Assembly (NCBI GenBank): GCA_051162045.1
Contig: JBISDI010000004.1
Strand: one strand, 5' to 3'
DNA from: Anaerozeibacter quisquiliarum
GTDB taxonomy: Bacteria > Bacillota > Clostridia > Christensenellales > Aristaeellaceae
Length of the DNA: 64,000 nt
The notes under the pieces are model-generated. The model searched no databases and was not told the DNA's origin. It saw only the letters and a list, made by a program, of their open reading frames with translations. A program made the translations under genes and the position numbers. The first letter of the stretch is position 1; every line of letters starts with the position of its first letter. Below are positions 34,509 to 43,816 of this stretch, piece after piece.

Positions 34509-34664
34509 ATGGAAGATAGATGGGAGTTCTATCAGGACGCTGCCGGGCAGTGGCGTTGGAGAAGAATCGCGCCAAATGGCAAGATCGTAGGCGCCTCTTC
34601 GGAAGGGTTTTCATCCAAACAGGCCTGCGTAGAAAACGCAAAGAGAAACGGGTATCCAGGATAA
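34509..34664 (+). CDS. DUF1508 (YegP-like) miniature protein
   Basis: 51 residues: MEDRWEFYQDAAGQWRWRRI followed by APNGKIVGASSEGFSSKQAC and a short tail. The W-x-F/Y-x-D...WRWR...SSEGF pattern is the DUF1508 repeat, of which only one is present (YegP has two). Excellent AAGGAGGTG site 6 bases before the ATG and a consensus promoter, so it is probably expressed. Function unknown; the fold is a small beta-alpha unit. It sits between two transposase remnants. Confidence 0.85.
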   Translation: MEDRWEFYQDAAGQWRWRRIAPNGKIVGASSEGFSSKQACVENAKRNGYPG

Positions 34665-34837
34665 GAATCTTTGGATCACCATCGACTGAAACGCTGGAAG
34701 CCAGAGTGTATTTGCGCTTGCACCAAGGCTTCCAGCGTCTTTGCAGGTTGTTCTTTGATAAGGTTTTCATCCCGGAACATCAACCCATCAGGGCATGTCC
34801 GGGAATGCATAGGGGTACGCATCAGGCGAGGAAGCGG

Positions 34838-35355
34838 GAAGCGAGTGGCATTACCCCGATACTGCTTGAGTTGCTGAAAGAAACACTCGACCAGGTGGCG
34901 CTCCTTGGAAAGGGACCGGTCGCAAGGCATGGTTCCTTATTTGTCTTGGGCGGGATACAGTAATCCGCGCCTGACGTGGCGATGCATCGCGGATGCCTTT
35001 GAGCCGTGAGCCTTGTCCGTAAGCACGAGGGTTCCATCCGGCGGCACGGCCGACAGCGACACTTCCGCATCCCTGCAATCGTGGAAGTTGCCCGCCGACA
35101 AGTGAATGTGGGTCGGATTGCCCAGGCCGTCAACGTCCGCTTGGATTTTCGTCGTCTTTCCGCCCCGGCCGACCCCGATATGCCCGTGTACTTCCCAGTT
35201 TACCGCCCCGCACAGAACCCCGTTCAGAATTGGCCGGCGTCGCTCCTCGGCCTTCCCAGTTATCCATCCTGCCGCTCTGGAAAGTACTTCCTGAGCCGCT
35301 CCCACTTTGAATCCGTGATCTCATGCCGCCTTACCTCATATCCCTTACTCGACAT
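34838..35355 (-). pseudogene. IS5-family transposase remnant with deletions and frameshifts
   Basis: Pieces of an IS5-family DDE transposase in several frames. The N-terminus (RRHEITDSKWERLRKYFPER) starts at 35355, a middle piece reads GRGGKTTKIQADVDGLGNP and LVLTDKAHGSKASAM (second catalytic Asp), and the end is KERHLVECFFQQLKQYRG. Between the first and second pieces roughly 80 residues, including the first catalytic Asp, are deleted, and at least two frameshifts separate the rest. Not functional. Confidence 0.85.
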
Positions 35356-35415
35356 GACATTCAGAAAATCCTTTTGGTTATACATATTCATCGGAGTGAG
35401 TATCCATACCCTCTA

Positions 35416-35576
35416 GGTAAGCGCCGATTAAAGCACGTGTGCGGTGGCACGCTGAATTTTCGTCAGATTGCGCTTGCAAAATCTGAAGGCGTAGCGGCGC
35501 TGCGTCGAGGATTTTGCAGGCGCAAGATGGCGCAAAGGCAGCCGCCCCCGCGCGTGGGATTTGATCGGCGGTTACC
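35416..35576 (+). repeat. 161-bp MITE-like inverted-repeat element, copy 3
   Basis: Near-identical to 17847-18007, same orientation and exactly the same length, starting GGTAAGCGCCGATTAAA and ending TTTGATCGGCGGTTACC. The left flank ends in TA; the right flank starts TG, so a TA duplication is only half preserved here. Confidence 0.85.
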
Positions 35577-35636
35577 TGGGACGCGCGCCAACCGGCGCCT
35601 ACCCAAATGCCCTCAATGTCCGACATGTTTGACAAA

Positions 35637-35810
35637 CCTACAAGTCAAGTCGGCGCAGGGCAATCGCTTACGGCCGCATCCGAAAGCGACTGCGCTGAAG
35701 TCAGCGGATGAAAGCACAGCACCGCGCGCCCGCCGGGCAGTTGCGTAACCTCCGGCCGGCGGCGGCACGCGTCGTTCGCGTAGGGGCACCGGGGCGCGAA
35801 CTTGCAGCCG
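35637..35810. repeat. 174-bp direct repeat, copy B (native tail of the ATPase gene)
   Basis: This is the 3' end of the intact oligopeptide ATPase gene, repeated at 31538-31711 with three mismatches. The two copies bracket about 3.9 kb of remnants. Confidence 0.9.
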
Positions 35811-36661
35811 CTGATCGCGTATTCCCGATCCTCCATGTCGGGCATGCACACCGCATCGTCCCACTTGCCGCCCACCCGCGGTACCGAGTTCATCAGCAGC
35901 GCCGTGTACGGGTGCGCGGGGGCGCCCATGATCGCCTTGGCCGGGCCGTACTCGACGAGCCCGCCGCGGTACAGCGTGGCGATGTAGTCCGACACGTAGT
36001 ACGCCGTCGACAAATCGTGCGTGATGTAGATGAACGACACGCGATACTCGTCCTTCAGCGACTTGAACAGGTTGATGATGTTCATCTTCATCGACGCGTC
36101 GATGGCCGCCACCGGCTCGTCGGCGACGATCAGCTTGGGCCGCGGGATCAGCGCGCGCGCGATGCTGACGCGCTGCAGCTCGCCGCCGGAGAACTGGGTC
36201 GGGTACTTGCCCTTCACGACCGCCAGAGACAGGCCGACGCTGCGCAGCACCTCATCCACGCGCCGCTCGGCCTCCTTGTGCGAGCGGCAGAGCTTCAGTC
36301 GCAGCGCCGTATTGAACAGGTAGGTGTCCACGGTCTTGCGCATTGAAAACGACTCGTAAGGATTCTGGAAGATCGGCTGCACGTCCAGACGGAACCGGTC
36401 GGGGTCGTACGATTTTCTGTCGGCGTAGTCGTTGCCCATGAGCGCGATGCGTCCGGCGCTGGGCCGGTGCAGGCGCAGGATCAGCTTGCACAGCGTGGAC
36501 TTGCCGCAGCCCGATTCGCCGACGACCGACAGGATGACGGGCGCGTCGTTCGCGATCTCGAGCGACACGTCGTCCACAGCCGTGAGCTTCTTGCCCATCA
36601 GCATGCCGCCGATCTTAAATTCCTTGCTGACGCGATCGACTTCGAGCAGCTTGACGCCCAT
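35645..36661 (-). CDS. Oligopeptide ABC transporter ATP-binding protein (DppF/OppF type)
   Basis: 338-residue ATPase. Walker A is GESGCGKST, signature FSGGELQRVSIARAL, Walker B LIVADEPVAAID, with the C-terminal oligopeptide extension CKFAPRCPYANDACRRRPE. The ATG directly follows the stop of the DppD-like gene (TAGATG). It energises peptide import together with that partner. Its last 55 codons are duplicated upstream in the chimeric pseudogene. Confidence 0.95.
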   Translation of the reverse strand: MGVKLLEVDRVSKEFKIGGMLMGKKLTAVDDVSLEIANDAPVILSVVGESGCGKSTLCKLILRLHRPSAGRIALMGNDYADRKSYDPDRFRLDVQPIFQNPYESFSMRKTVDTYLFNTALRLKLCRSHKEAERRVDEVLRSVGLSLAVVKGKYPTQFSGGELQRVSIARALIPRPKLIVADEPVAAIDASMKMNIINLFKSLKDEYRVSFIYITHDLSTAYYVSDYIATLYRGGLVEYGPAKAIMGAPAHPYTALLMNSVPRVGGKWDDAVCMPDMEDREYAISGCKFAPRCPYANDACRRRPEVTQLPGGRAVLCFHPLTSAQSLSDAAVSDCPAPT

Positions 36662-37633
36662 CTACCGCACCTCCCCCGTCAGCAAATGGCAGGCCGCGAA
36701 GCGGCCGGGCACGATCTCCTCGAATTTTGGCGCGACCTGCCGGCATACCTCCCTGGCCTCGGGGCATCGGGGCGCGAACCGGCAGCCCGGCGGCGGGTCG
36801 GTCAGCGCCGGCGGACGGCCCGGGATGCCGACCTTCGGGTTTGCATCGCCCACGCGGGGCAGCGCGCCGATCAGCATCCGGGTGTACGGATGGATCGGGG
36901 CGTCGAAGATGGCCTTTGTGGAGCCCAGCTCGGCGACGCTGCCCGAGTACATGATGGCCATGCGATCGGTGATCTGGTAGTGCACGCCCATATCGTGGCT
37001 GACCAGCACCAGCGCGTTGCCGTGCTGGCGCTGCAGCCGCGTCAGCATCATCAAGATGCCCCGCTGCACCACCACGTCCAGCGCCGTGGTGGGTTCGTCG
37101 GCCAGCACCACGTTGGGGTTCATGAACGTGGCGAGCGCGATGATTACGCGCTGGCGCATGCCGCCCGACAGCTGGAACGGGAACGCCTCCAGCACATCCG
37201 GGTTAAGGCTCAACGCCTCCAAATACTGCGCCACGCGCCGAAGCGTCTGCCGCTCGGTCTTGGGGTTCCGGTCTTCCTTGGGGATGGAGTCGAGGAACTG
37301 GCGCTTCAGCCGCGCGATGGGGTTCAGCACGCTCTGGGCGGCCTGTGGGATGTAGGAGATGTGGTTCCACCAGGTCTTGCGGATCTCGCCGGTGCCGAAG
37401 CCAAACGGCCTGCCGGCCTTTTCGCCGCTCAGGGTCACGCTGCCCTGATCCAGTTGCAGCGGGAACTCGACGATGTCGTACAGCGCCTTGAGCAGCGTGG
37501 TCTTGCCGCAGCCCGACTCGCCCGCAATGCCAAAAATCTCGTCGTCATGAACCTGGAAGCAAATGTCGTTCACAACGCGCACATCGCCGTCGATGGTCTT
37601 GTAGGAGGCCGACAGATGATCGACGTTCAGCAT
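36662..37633 (-). CDS. Oligopeptide ABC transporter ATP-binding protein (DppD/OppD type)
   Basis: 323-residue ATPase with Walker A GESGCGKTT, signature LSGGMRQRVIIALA, Walker B VVLADEPTTALD, and the C-terminal CRFAPRCPEAREVC segment of the oligopeptide subfamily. The start at 37633 is preceded by GGAGGG; it lies 2 bases after the permease stop. Longer frames upstream overlap the permease gene and are not credible. Confidence 0.95.
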   Translation of the reverse strand: MLNVDHLSASYKTIDGDVRVVNDICFQVHDDEIFGIAGESGCGKTTLLKALYDIVEFPLQLDQGSVTLSGEKAGRPFGFGTGEIRKTWWNHISYIPQAAQSVLNPIARLKRQFLDSIPKEDRNPKTERQTLRRVAQYLEALSLNPDVLEAFPFQLSGGMRQRVIIALATFMNPNVVLADEPTTALDVVVQRGILMMLTRLQRQHGNALVLVSHDMGVHYQITDRMAIMYSGSVAELGSTKAIFDAPIHPYTRMLIGALPRVGDANPKVGIPGRPPALTDPPPGCRFAPRCPEAREVCRQVAPKFEEIVPGRFAACHLLTGEVR

Positions 37634-37635
37634 CG

Positions 37636-38475
37636 CTACACCCTCCCCCGTTTCATCGACATATAGTCGTTGTAGCCCGTAATCAGCAAGAACAGGGCGA
37701 TGAACAGCAGCGCCGTCGCGACGATCGGCGAGCCGATCCAGAACCACTGCCTGGCCAGGATCGCGTTGCGCTCGCGCGCCCACTGGATCATGTTGCCCAG
37801 ACTGATTAAGTTGGCGGGGGAAAGGCCCAGCACGGCAAGGCTCGACTCGGATGCAATAGCCGCCAGCGTGGCGTTCATGAAGTTCGACAGCGACCAGGCC
37901 AGCGCGAACGGCAGGATCTCCGTCGTCACGACCTGGATCATCCCCTCGCCCGAAAACCAGGCGGTATGGATGAAGTCGCGCTCCCTGAGCGTCAGCGCCA
38001 TCGAGCGGATCTGGCGGCTGGGCCAGGCCCAGGCGAACATCGACAGCACCAGCGCCATCAGCAAAACCGTGGCACTGCCCTTCATCAGCGAGGTCATCAA
38101 AATCAGGATCGGCAGCGACGGAATGACCACAAAGGTGTCGGTGATTACCATCAGCACCCGGTCAAGCGCGCCGCCCGAAAAGCCGGCCACGAGTCCCACG
38201 AACACGCCCACCACCGTGCCGATGAGCGCCACGATCAGGCCGATCATCAGCGAGTTGTGGATGGCTTCGATCAGCAGCCACAGGATGTCCTGACCCATGC
38301 CCGTCGTGCCCAGCCAGTGCGCCCAGGAAGGCGGCAGCTTGTTCGGATAGGTGTTGTACGCGAACGGGTTTGCGTGGGGCAGGTAGTAGACGACGAACCC
38401 GACGAACAGGAAGCAGGCCGTCGCAATCAGCCCCGTCCTCAAGCGGAAATTGGCGTTTCTCCAAAACCTTTTCAT
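37636..38475 (-). CDS. Oligopeptide ABC transporter permease (DppC/OppC type)
   Basis: 279-residue permease with about six helices. The N-terminal segment LPPSWAHWLGTTGMGQDIL and the phrase GTVVGVFVGLVAGFSGG are typical of DppC. The EAA-like loop reads HTAWFSGEGMIQVVTTEILPF. It pairs with the DppB-type subunit, from which it is separated by 10 bases. Confidence 0.94.
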   Translation of the reverse strand: MKRFWRNANFRLRTGLIATACFLFVGFVVYYLPHANPFAYNTYPNKLPPSWAHWLGTTGMGQDILWLLIEAIHNSLMIGLIVALIGTVVGVFVGLVAGFSGGALDRVLMVITDTFVVIPSLPILILMTSLMKGSATVLLMALVLSMFAWAWPSRQIRSMALTLRERDFIHTAWFSGEGMIQVVTTEILPFALAWSLSNFMNATLAAIASESSLAVLGLSPANLISLGNMIQWARERNAILARQWFWIGSPIVATALLFIALFLLITGYNDYMSMKRGRV

Positions 38476-38485
38476 GCGATCCCCC

Positions 38486-39493
38486 TCAGGCGTACCGGAT
38501 GCGCGGATCGATGAACGGATACACGAGGTCGGCGATCAGCGTAGCCGTGGAGATGGCGACGATCGATATGGTGATGCATCCGAGGATCATATTGTAGTCC
38601 GACTGCAGAATCGCCTTTTGGATCAGCGTACCCACGCCCGGATAGCCGAAGATGATCTCGGTCATGATCGAGCCGGAAAATACCCCGCCGAGGCTCATCG
38701 CCAGGGCGGTGATCTGCGTCAGAATGGAATTTCGCAGCACATAGCTGCGGGCGATCCTGCCCTCGGGGATGCCGCGATAGCGCGCGTACAGCACGAAATC
38801 CTCCTCGCTCGTCGTGCCGGCAAGCGACTTCATCGAGATGATCCACCAGCCCGTGCCCACCAGCAGCAGCGACGCGGCGGGCAGGATCGACGCCTTCAGC
38901 AGCGACAAGAGCCACGCCCGCCAGCCGCCGATGGCGATGATGTTGGACTGGAGCGGCAGCCACCCGAGCACAAACGCAAACACGATTTGCAGGACCAGCG
39001 CGATCACGAAGTAGGGCACCGGATACAGGCAGATGGCGATGCCCTCGAGGATCTTTGACGAGCACTTGTTCTTGCGGAAGCCCGCGAGCAGGCCGATGAC
39101 GTTGCCGATGAGCCACGCCACAACCGTCGTGAACAGCGTAAGCACGATCGTGTAGGGCAGGTAGGTTCCGATGATCTCGCCCGCGGGCGTCGGAAAGCTC
39201 ATCAGCGAGGGGCCGAAGTCGAAGCGGAACAGCCCGTTGCGCAGATACGAGAAGTACTGTTCGGAAAGGCTGCCGTCCAAGCCGAACTGCACGCGCAGCG
39301 ATTGGCGCAGCGCTTCTTTTTGAATCGGGTCCATCTGGCCCGCGCGCGACTGCATCTGGCCGATCATGTTTTCCACCGGGTCCGACGGAAACATGCGCGG
39401 GATGAAGAACACGAATGTCACGCCGATCAGGATCGTGAGCGCCCACGTCAGAATGCGCAACAACAGAAATTTCCGAAAGCTCATAGGCCACAC
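38486..39493 (-). CDS. Oligopeptide ABC transporter permease (DppB/OppB type)
   Basis: 335-residue permease. It begins with RKFLLLRILTWALTILIGVTFVFFIPRMFP, the standard DppB first helix, and ends with the GVFSGSIMTEIIFGYPGVGTLI segment. The EAA-like loop is YARYRGIPEGRIARSYVLRN. Second gene of the operon after the binding protein, with a 92-base gap. Confidence 0.94.
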   Translation of the reverse strand: MWPMSFRKFLLLRILTWALTILIGVTFVFFIPRMFPSDPVENMIGQMQSRAGQMDPIQKEALRQSLRVQFGLDGSLSEQYFSYLRNGLFRFDFGPSLMSFPTPAGEIIGTYLPYTIVLTLFTTVVAWLIGNVIGLLAGFRKNKCSSKILEGIAICLYPVPYFVIALVLQIVFAFVLGWLPLQSNIIAIGGWRAWLLSLLKASILPAASLLLVGTGWWIISMKSLAGTTSEEDFVLYARYRGIPEGRIARSYVLRNSILTQITALAMSLGGVFSGSIMTEIIFGYPGVGTLIQKAILQSDYNMILGCITISIVAISTATLIADLVYPFIDPRIRYA

Positions 39494-39585
39494 CCCCCTT
39501 GCCTCGGGTAATGCATGAGCAGAAGGCGCGCACGTCGCCGTTCGAGGCTCAGGCGCGCCTTCTTACGCTCAGGTCCGATTGACCG

Positions 39586-41454
39586 TCAGGCGGGGGTGAT
39601 CTCGGTGGTGATGTACTTGAAGCAGCTCCACCACCACCACGGGCCGTTGTAGGCGTTGGCCGCGGAGGGGTAGTTGGTCCAGACGGTTGAGTTGGTGGGC
39701 ACGAACTTCACGCCGGAGTGGAAGCCGATGAAAGGCATGTCCGCGATGGCCACCTTCATGAACTCCATGTTCAGCTCGTACGCCTTGGGGTCTTCCGGGC
39801 TCAGCCTCGCCAGTTCGTGGATGATCTCGGTGGCGCGCTCGTTGTTCCAGCGGGTGCCCTGGCCGGCGCCGCGCTCGCCCACCGGCTTGATCAGGCTGGC
39901 GTCAAAGCCGCTGATCTGGCTGTAGATGTCCTTGGTGATGCCGCCGGTCGGCCAGTAGCCGGCGAGCTCGTACTCGCCGTTGTCGCGGTGGGTGTCCCAG
40001 GTCGCGGAGGACTCGGAGGCCAGCGTGCAGTTCAGGCCGAACTTCACCAACTGGTCGTACGCGGCCTTGGTGCCGCGGCCCGCCTGGGCCTCGGCGTCCG
40101 CCATATAGGTCATGTTGATCGTGAAGGGCTTGCCCTCGAAGTACCAGCCGTCGTCCTGCTTGACGAGGCCCGCTTTGTGAAGCAGCTTGGCGGCCGCGTC
40201 CGGATCGTACTTCCAGCAGCCGATGCCGAACATGTCGATCAGCTCGTCGTCGGTGCCCTGGATGTTCAGCCGCTCGGCCATGCGCTTGGCGTAGCCGTTG
40301 TCAAAGGGCTTCACGGTGGTGCCGTCGCCCAGATCCAGCTCGAACGCTTCGACCCACGGCTGAAGCGGCTTGTAGTACAGCTCCTGCATCGCGGAGGTGG
40401 CGGTCAGGATCGGGAACGCGCTGGCGCGGCCCGCGCCGTCGAAGATGTTCATCGAGACCTCGTCGAAGTTCATCGCCAGCGCGATGCCCCAGCGGAAGTC
40501 GGCGCTGTCGTACGGCGCTCCCCGGCCGATTGAGAACGCGATGCCCTTGCTGCAGGGGTCGTCGGAGGTGGCGTAGGGGAACTTGTCGTACCAGCAGGCG
40601 ATCTTGTCGTTGGCCGCGGTCATGACGCCCAGGGCCTCGGGCGTGACCTCGCACAGGATGTCGACCTGGTTGGATATCATGGCCATCTGGCGGGTGGTGT
40701 CGTCGCCCAGCGCCTTGAACAGGATGTAGGGGGCCTGCGGCATCTTGCCGGTCACGACGCCCACGGTGCTGTTCTGCCAGTCCGTGCGGCGCTCGTACAG
40801 AACCCACTTGCCCAGCGGATCGAACGACTTCACCGTGTAGGGGCCGGCCACGACCGGGTGCTCATCCTTGAACTGGGTGGGGTTGTCGAGCTTTGAGTAG
40901 ATGTGCTCGGGCACGATGCGCAGATCGTTGCCCCAGATCGTCACGCCGAAGCGCATCGACAGGCGGGGGAACGACTCCTTGGTGACGATCTTCACCGTGT
41001 AGTCGTCCACCTTGTCGATGGATTCAAACACCTGGTTGTAGTAATTGCTCTGGTTGATGTCCGAGTGTCGCATGATCATGTTCATCGTGAAGGCGACGTC
41101 GTCGGCATTGAGGTCCTCGCCGTCGGACCACTTGATGCCCTTGCGAATCCTCACGATGTGCTCGGTAAAGTCGGCGTTCTGTTCCGGGAAGCCTTCGGCC
41201 ACCTCGCCGAACTGCTCGCCCTTCACGGTGTCCATTTCCCACATCATGGCGCTCATCAGCTGATGAATGCCAAAACCCATCTGGGTGCCCTGCATGTAGG
41301 AGTTGAATTGGCCGGGCGTGTCGGTGGGGTTCTGGGTCTCGACGATCAGCGTCTCGCCGCGCGGCGTGCCGACTTCCGTCATCTCGGCCGACGCGAGAGA
41401 GCCAAGCGAGAGAGCCAACATCAGTGCCAGGGCTAATGAAAGCAGCTTTTTCAT
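39586..41454 (-). CDS. Oligopeptide/solute-binding protein, family 5
   Basis: 622-residue extracytoplasmic binding protein (SBP_bac_5). Signal peptide MKKLLSLALALMLALSLGSL with cleavage after ASA; no lipobox cysteine. Landmarks are IVRIRKGIKWSDGEDLNADDVAFTM, the NQVFESIDKVDDYTVKI stretch and the C-terminal VPTNSTVWTNYP. AGGAGG lies 8 bases before the ATG at 41454. It heads the operon and determines specificity. Family members bind peptides, but also oligosaccharides or nickel; at 622 residues it is somewhat longer than usual peptide binders. Confidence 0.94.
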   Translation of the reverse strand: MKKLLSLALALMLALSLGSLASAEMTEVGTPRGETLIVETQNPTDTPGQFNSYMQGTQMGFGIHQLMSAMMWEMDTVKGEQFGEVAEGFPEQNADFTEHIVRIRKGIKWSDGEDLNADDVAFTMNMIMRHSDINQSNYYNQVFESIDKVDDYTVKIVTKESFPRLSMRFGVTIWGNDLRIVPEHIYSKLDNPTQFKDEHPVVAGPYTVKSFDPLGKWVLYERRTDWQNSTVGVVTGKMPQAPYILFKALGDDTTRQMAMISNQVDILCEVTPEALGVMTAANDKIACWYDKFPYATSDDPCSKGIAFSIGRGAPYDSADFRWGIALAMNFDEVSMNIFDGAGRASAFPILTATSAMQELYYKPLQPWVEAFELDLGDGTTVKPFDNGYAKRMAERLNIQGTDDELIDMFGIGCWKYDPDAAAKLLHKAGLVKQDDGWYFEGKPFTINMTYMADAEAQAGRGTKAAYDQLVKFGLNCTLASESSATWDTHRDNGEYELAGYWPTGGITKDIYSQISGFDASLIKPVGERGAGQGTRWNNERATEIIHELARLSPEDPKAYELNMEFMKVAIADMPFIGFHSGVKFVPTNSTVWTNYPSAANAYNGPWWWWSCFKYITTEITPA

Positions 41455-41539
41455 GTGGCGACCTCCTTGCCTATTCTGCCTATACATATGTACAGGAGGT
41501 CAACACATATGCCGGATTTTTAGGCCAAATTCGATGAGA

Positions 41540-42253
41540 TCAATCGCCGAGCGCCGCCATCAGCTCCGCCAGTTCGCGCTCGGTCAGGTGCCGCCAGCCG
41601 CCGCTCTGCAGGTCGCCCAAATGGATGTTCATGATCCGTACGCGCCTCAGCGAGCGCACGCGGTAGCCGAGCGCCTCGCACATGCGCCGGATCTGCCGGT
41701 TCAGGCCCTGCACGAGCACCAGCCTGAAGCTGTTGACCGTGAGCGGCTCGATCTTGCAGGGCAGCGTCACCCGGTCCAAAATGGGTACGCCGTCGGCCAT
41801 TTTTTGAAGGAATTCAGGCGTCAACGCCTGGTCCACGGCCACGATGTACTCCTTTTCGTGCGCGCCCGCCGCGCGCAGCACCCGGTTGACGATCTCGCCG
41901 TCGCTGGTCAGCAGCAAAAGCCCGCTCGAGTCCTTGTCCAGACGCCCGATCGGGAACACGCGCTGCGGGTAGTTCAGGTAATCGACCACGTTCAGCGGCT
42001 CGCGCGCATCGGCGGTGCACACGACGCCGACCGGCTTGTTGAGCGCGATGTACACCTTCTCGCTCTCGCCGCCGAGCGGTATGCCGTCTACCAGCACGCG
42101 GCTGCCGGGGGCGACCTGGTCGCCCAGCACGCCGACGCGCCCGTCGATCGTCACCCGTTTCTGCTCGATCAGCCGGTCGGCCTCGCGGCGGGAGCAGTAG
42201 CCGCTGTCGGCCAGGTATTTGTTCAGCCTTTTTTGCGCAATATTATCATCCAT
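41540..42253 (-). CDS. RsuA/RluF-family 23S rRNA pseudouridine synthase
   Basis: 237 residues. The N-terminal S4 RNA-binding domain reads KRLNKYLADSGYCSRREADRLI, and the catalytic motif GRLDKDSSGLLLLTSDGE contains the essential aspartate. LVQGLNRQIRRMCEALGY is the closing family motif. The KDSSGL form is closer to RluF than to RsuA or RluB. The start at 42253 is at the S4 domain; longer frames cover the divergent promoter. Divergent from the DUF1015 gene. Confidence 0.93.
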   Translation of the reverse strand: MDDNIAQKRLNKYLADSGYCSRREADRLIEQKRVTIDGRVGVLGDQVAPGSRVLVDGIPLGGESEKVYIALNKPVGVVCTADAREPLNVVDYLNYPQRVFPIGRLDKDSSGLLLLTSDGEIVNRVLRAAGAHEKEYIVAVDQALTPEFLQKMADGVPILDRVTLPCKIEPLTVNSFRLVLVQGLNRQIRRMCEALGYRVRSLRRVRIMNIHLGDLQSGGWRHLTERELAELMAALGD

Positions 42254-42278
42254 CGCTCGATTTGCCTCGCTTTCGCTG

Positions 42279-42307
42279 TCGACGCGCTTCCGTTCCCATG
42301 ATACAAT
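42279..42307 (+). promoter_or_regulatory. Probable promoter of the DUF1015 gene
   Basis: TCGACG (42279-42284), 17-base spacer, TACAAT (42302-42307), 34 bases before the ATG, with AAGGAG in between. Confidence 0.6.
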
Positions 42308-42341
42308 AGGCCCATGAATTGAGCAAGGAGTTCTACGCAAA

Positions 42342-43577
42342 ATGAATGAGCGATTTCGGCAATACGGGCTCGGCGTGCCGCGCATTTTGCTGCCGGGGCC
42401 CGAAGTGGACCCGGCCAAATGGGCGGTGGTGGCCTGCGATCAATATACCGCGCAGCCCGAGTGGTGGAAGCAGGCGGAGGCACTCGTCGGCTCAAGCCCC
42501 TCGACGCTCAAGCTGATCCACCCGGAATACCGGCTGCGCGAGGGCGAGCCCGACGCGCGCGCGCTGCACGAGGCGATGCGCGACGCGCTGGATCATGCGC
42601 TCACCCGCGCGGTAGACGGCTTCGTGCTGGTCGAGCGCGAGACCACGCAAGGCGCGCGGCTGGGGCTGGTGGCAAACGTCGACCTCGAGGCCTACGACTA
42701 TGCGCCGGACGCGACGCCGCTGATCCGCGCGACCGAGGGCACCGTGGTCGACCGGCTGCCGCCGCGCATGGCGGTCAGGCGAAAAGCGCCGCTCGACCTC
42801 ACGCACGTGATGCTGCTGGCCGACGACCCCGGCCGCACGCTGATCGAGCCGCTGTACGCGGCGCGCGCGACCCTTGCGCCGCTCTACGACTTCGAACTCA
42901 TGCAGGGCGGCGGGCGGCTGCGCGGCTGGGCGGTCGGGCCGGAACGGTTTGAACAGCTGCTCGCGGCGCTCGAGGCGCTTCACAAAGCGGCAGACGGCTT
43001 CCTGTTCGCGGTGGGCGACGGCAACCACTCGCTGGCCGCGGCGCGCGGCTGCTGGCTTGAGCTGCGCGAGGGACTGAGCGAGGCGGAGCGCGCGAATCAC
43101 CCGGCGCGCTACGCGCTGGTCGAACTCGTCAACCTGTACGACGAGGCGCTTGCGTTCGAGCCGATCCATCGCGCCGTGTTCGGTGTGGACGGCGCGCGGC
43201 TCACCCACGACTTTATCCTCTACTGCCGCGCGCGCGGCATGAGCGTGGTGCCCTGCGAGAGCGAACGCGCGCAGCTGTATATGCTCGACGAACCGCTTGC
43301 GATCGAGAACGCGTCAAACCCGCTGGCGGTCGCCATACTGCAGCCCTTCCTGGACGCGTGGCTCAAGGAGCATCCCGAGGCCCGGATCGACTACATCCAC
43401 GGCGCGGACGTGCTGGAAAGTCTCGCCGCCTGCCGTATCCGGCTGATGCCGATGGACAAGCGCGCGCTGTTCCCGGCGGTCCGCGCGGGCGGCGCGCTGC
43501 CGCGCAAGACCTTCTCGATGGGCGAGGCGCGCGACAAGCGGTATTATTTCGAGTGCAGGTCACTCACATCCGGCTGA
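42342..43577 (+). CDS. DUF1015 family protein
   Basis: 411-residue cytoplasmic protein matching the DUF1015 family: VVACDQYTAQPEWWKQ near the N-terminus, LLADDPGRTLIEPLY in the middle, FAVGDGNHSLAAARGCW and a final MGEARDKRYYFE. The GDGNHS motif looks like a catalytic or metal site, but no activity is established for the family. AAGGAG lies 10 bases before the ATG. A stable hairpin encloses the stop codon. Confidence 0.9.
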   Translation: MNERFRQYGLGVPRILLPGPEVDPAKWAVVACDQYTAQPEWWKQAEALVGSSPSTLKLIHPEYRLREGEPDARALHEAMRDALDHALTRAVDGFVLVERETTQGARLGLVANVDLEAYDYAPDATPLIRATEGTVVDRLPPRMAVRRKAPLDLTHVMLLADDPGRTLIEPLYAARATLAPLYDFELMQGGGRLRGWAVGPERFEQLLAALEALHKAADGFLFAVGDGNHSLAAARGCWLELREGLSEAERANHPARYALVELVNLYDEALAFEPIHRAVFGVDGARLTHDFILYCRARGMSVVPCESERAQLYMLDEPLAIENASNPLAVAILQPFLDAWLKEHPEARIDYIHGADVLESLAACRIRLMPMDKRALFPAVRAGGALPRKTFSMGEARDKRYYFECRSLTSG

Positions 43578-43592
43578 GGCCGGATGTGAGTG
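43561..43592 (+). terminator. Perfect hairpin enclosing the DUF1015 stop codon
   Basis: 14-bp perfect stem (CACTCACATCCGGC and its complement) with the loop TGAG containing the stop codon TGA. No T-run follows (AGAGGGGG), so it is a poor intrinsic terminator; it may protect the 3' end or slow termination. The following 220 bases hold no gene that I can support. Confidence 0.55.
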
Positions 43593-43816
43593 AGAGGGGG
43601 AACGGGGGACGGCACCTGAAAATTCTGCGGAGTTTTCCGGGCGGCGCCGGGATCGGGTGAGCATTTCTCAAACGAAATGCCGCCCGCCCCGGCGTACACG
43701 CCGGCCGAAGGTCGGCCCCCGCGGTACGATTGAACATGGAGGGCGTAGGCATCCAAACCTCCCGAGCTTTCTTGCCAGCAATTGTTCCAAATTTCTGAGT
43801 GCAGGAGTCTTACATC

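Noticed and set aside
34691..34738. Terminator for the DUF1508 gene
   Set aside because: There is a 12-bp inverted repeat with a 24-base loop, but no T-run follows and the loop is long; I could not support a termination role.
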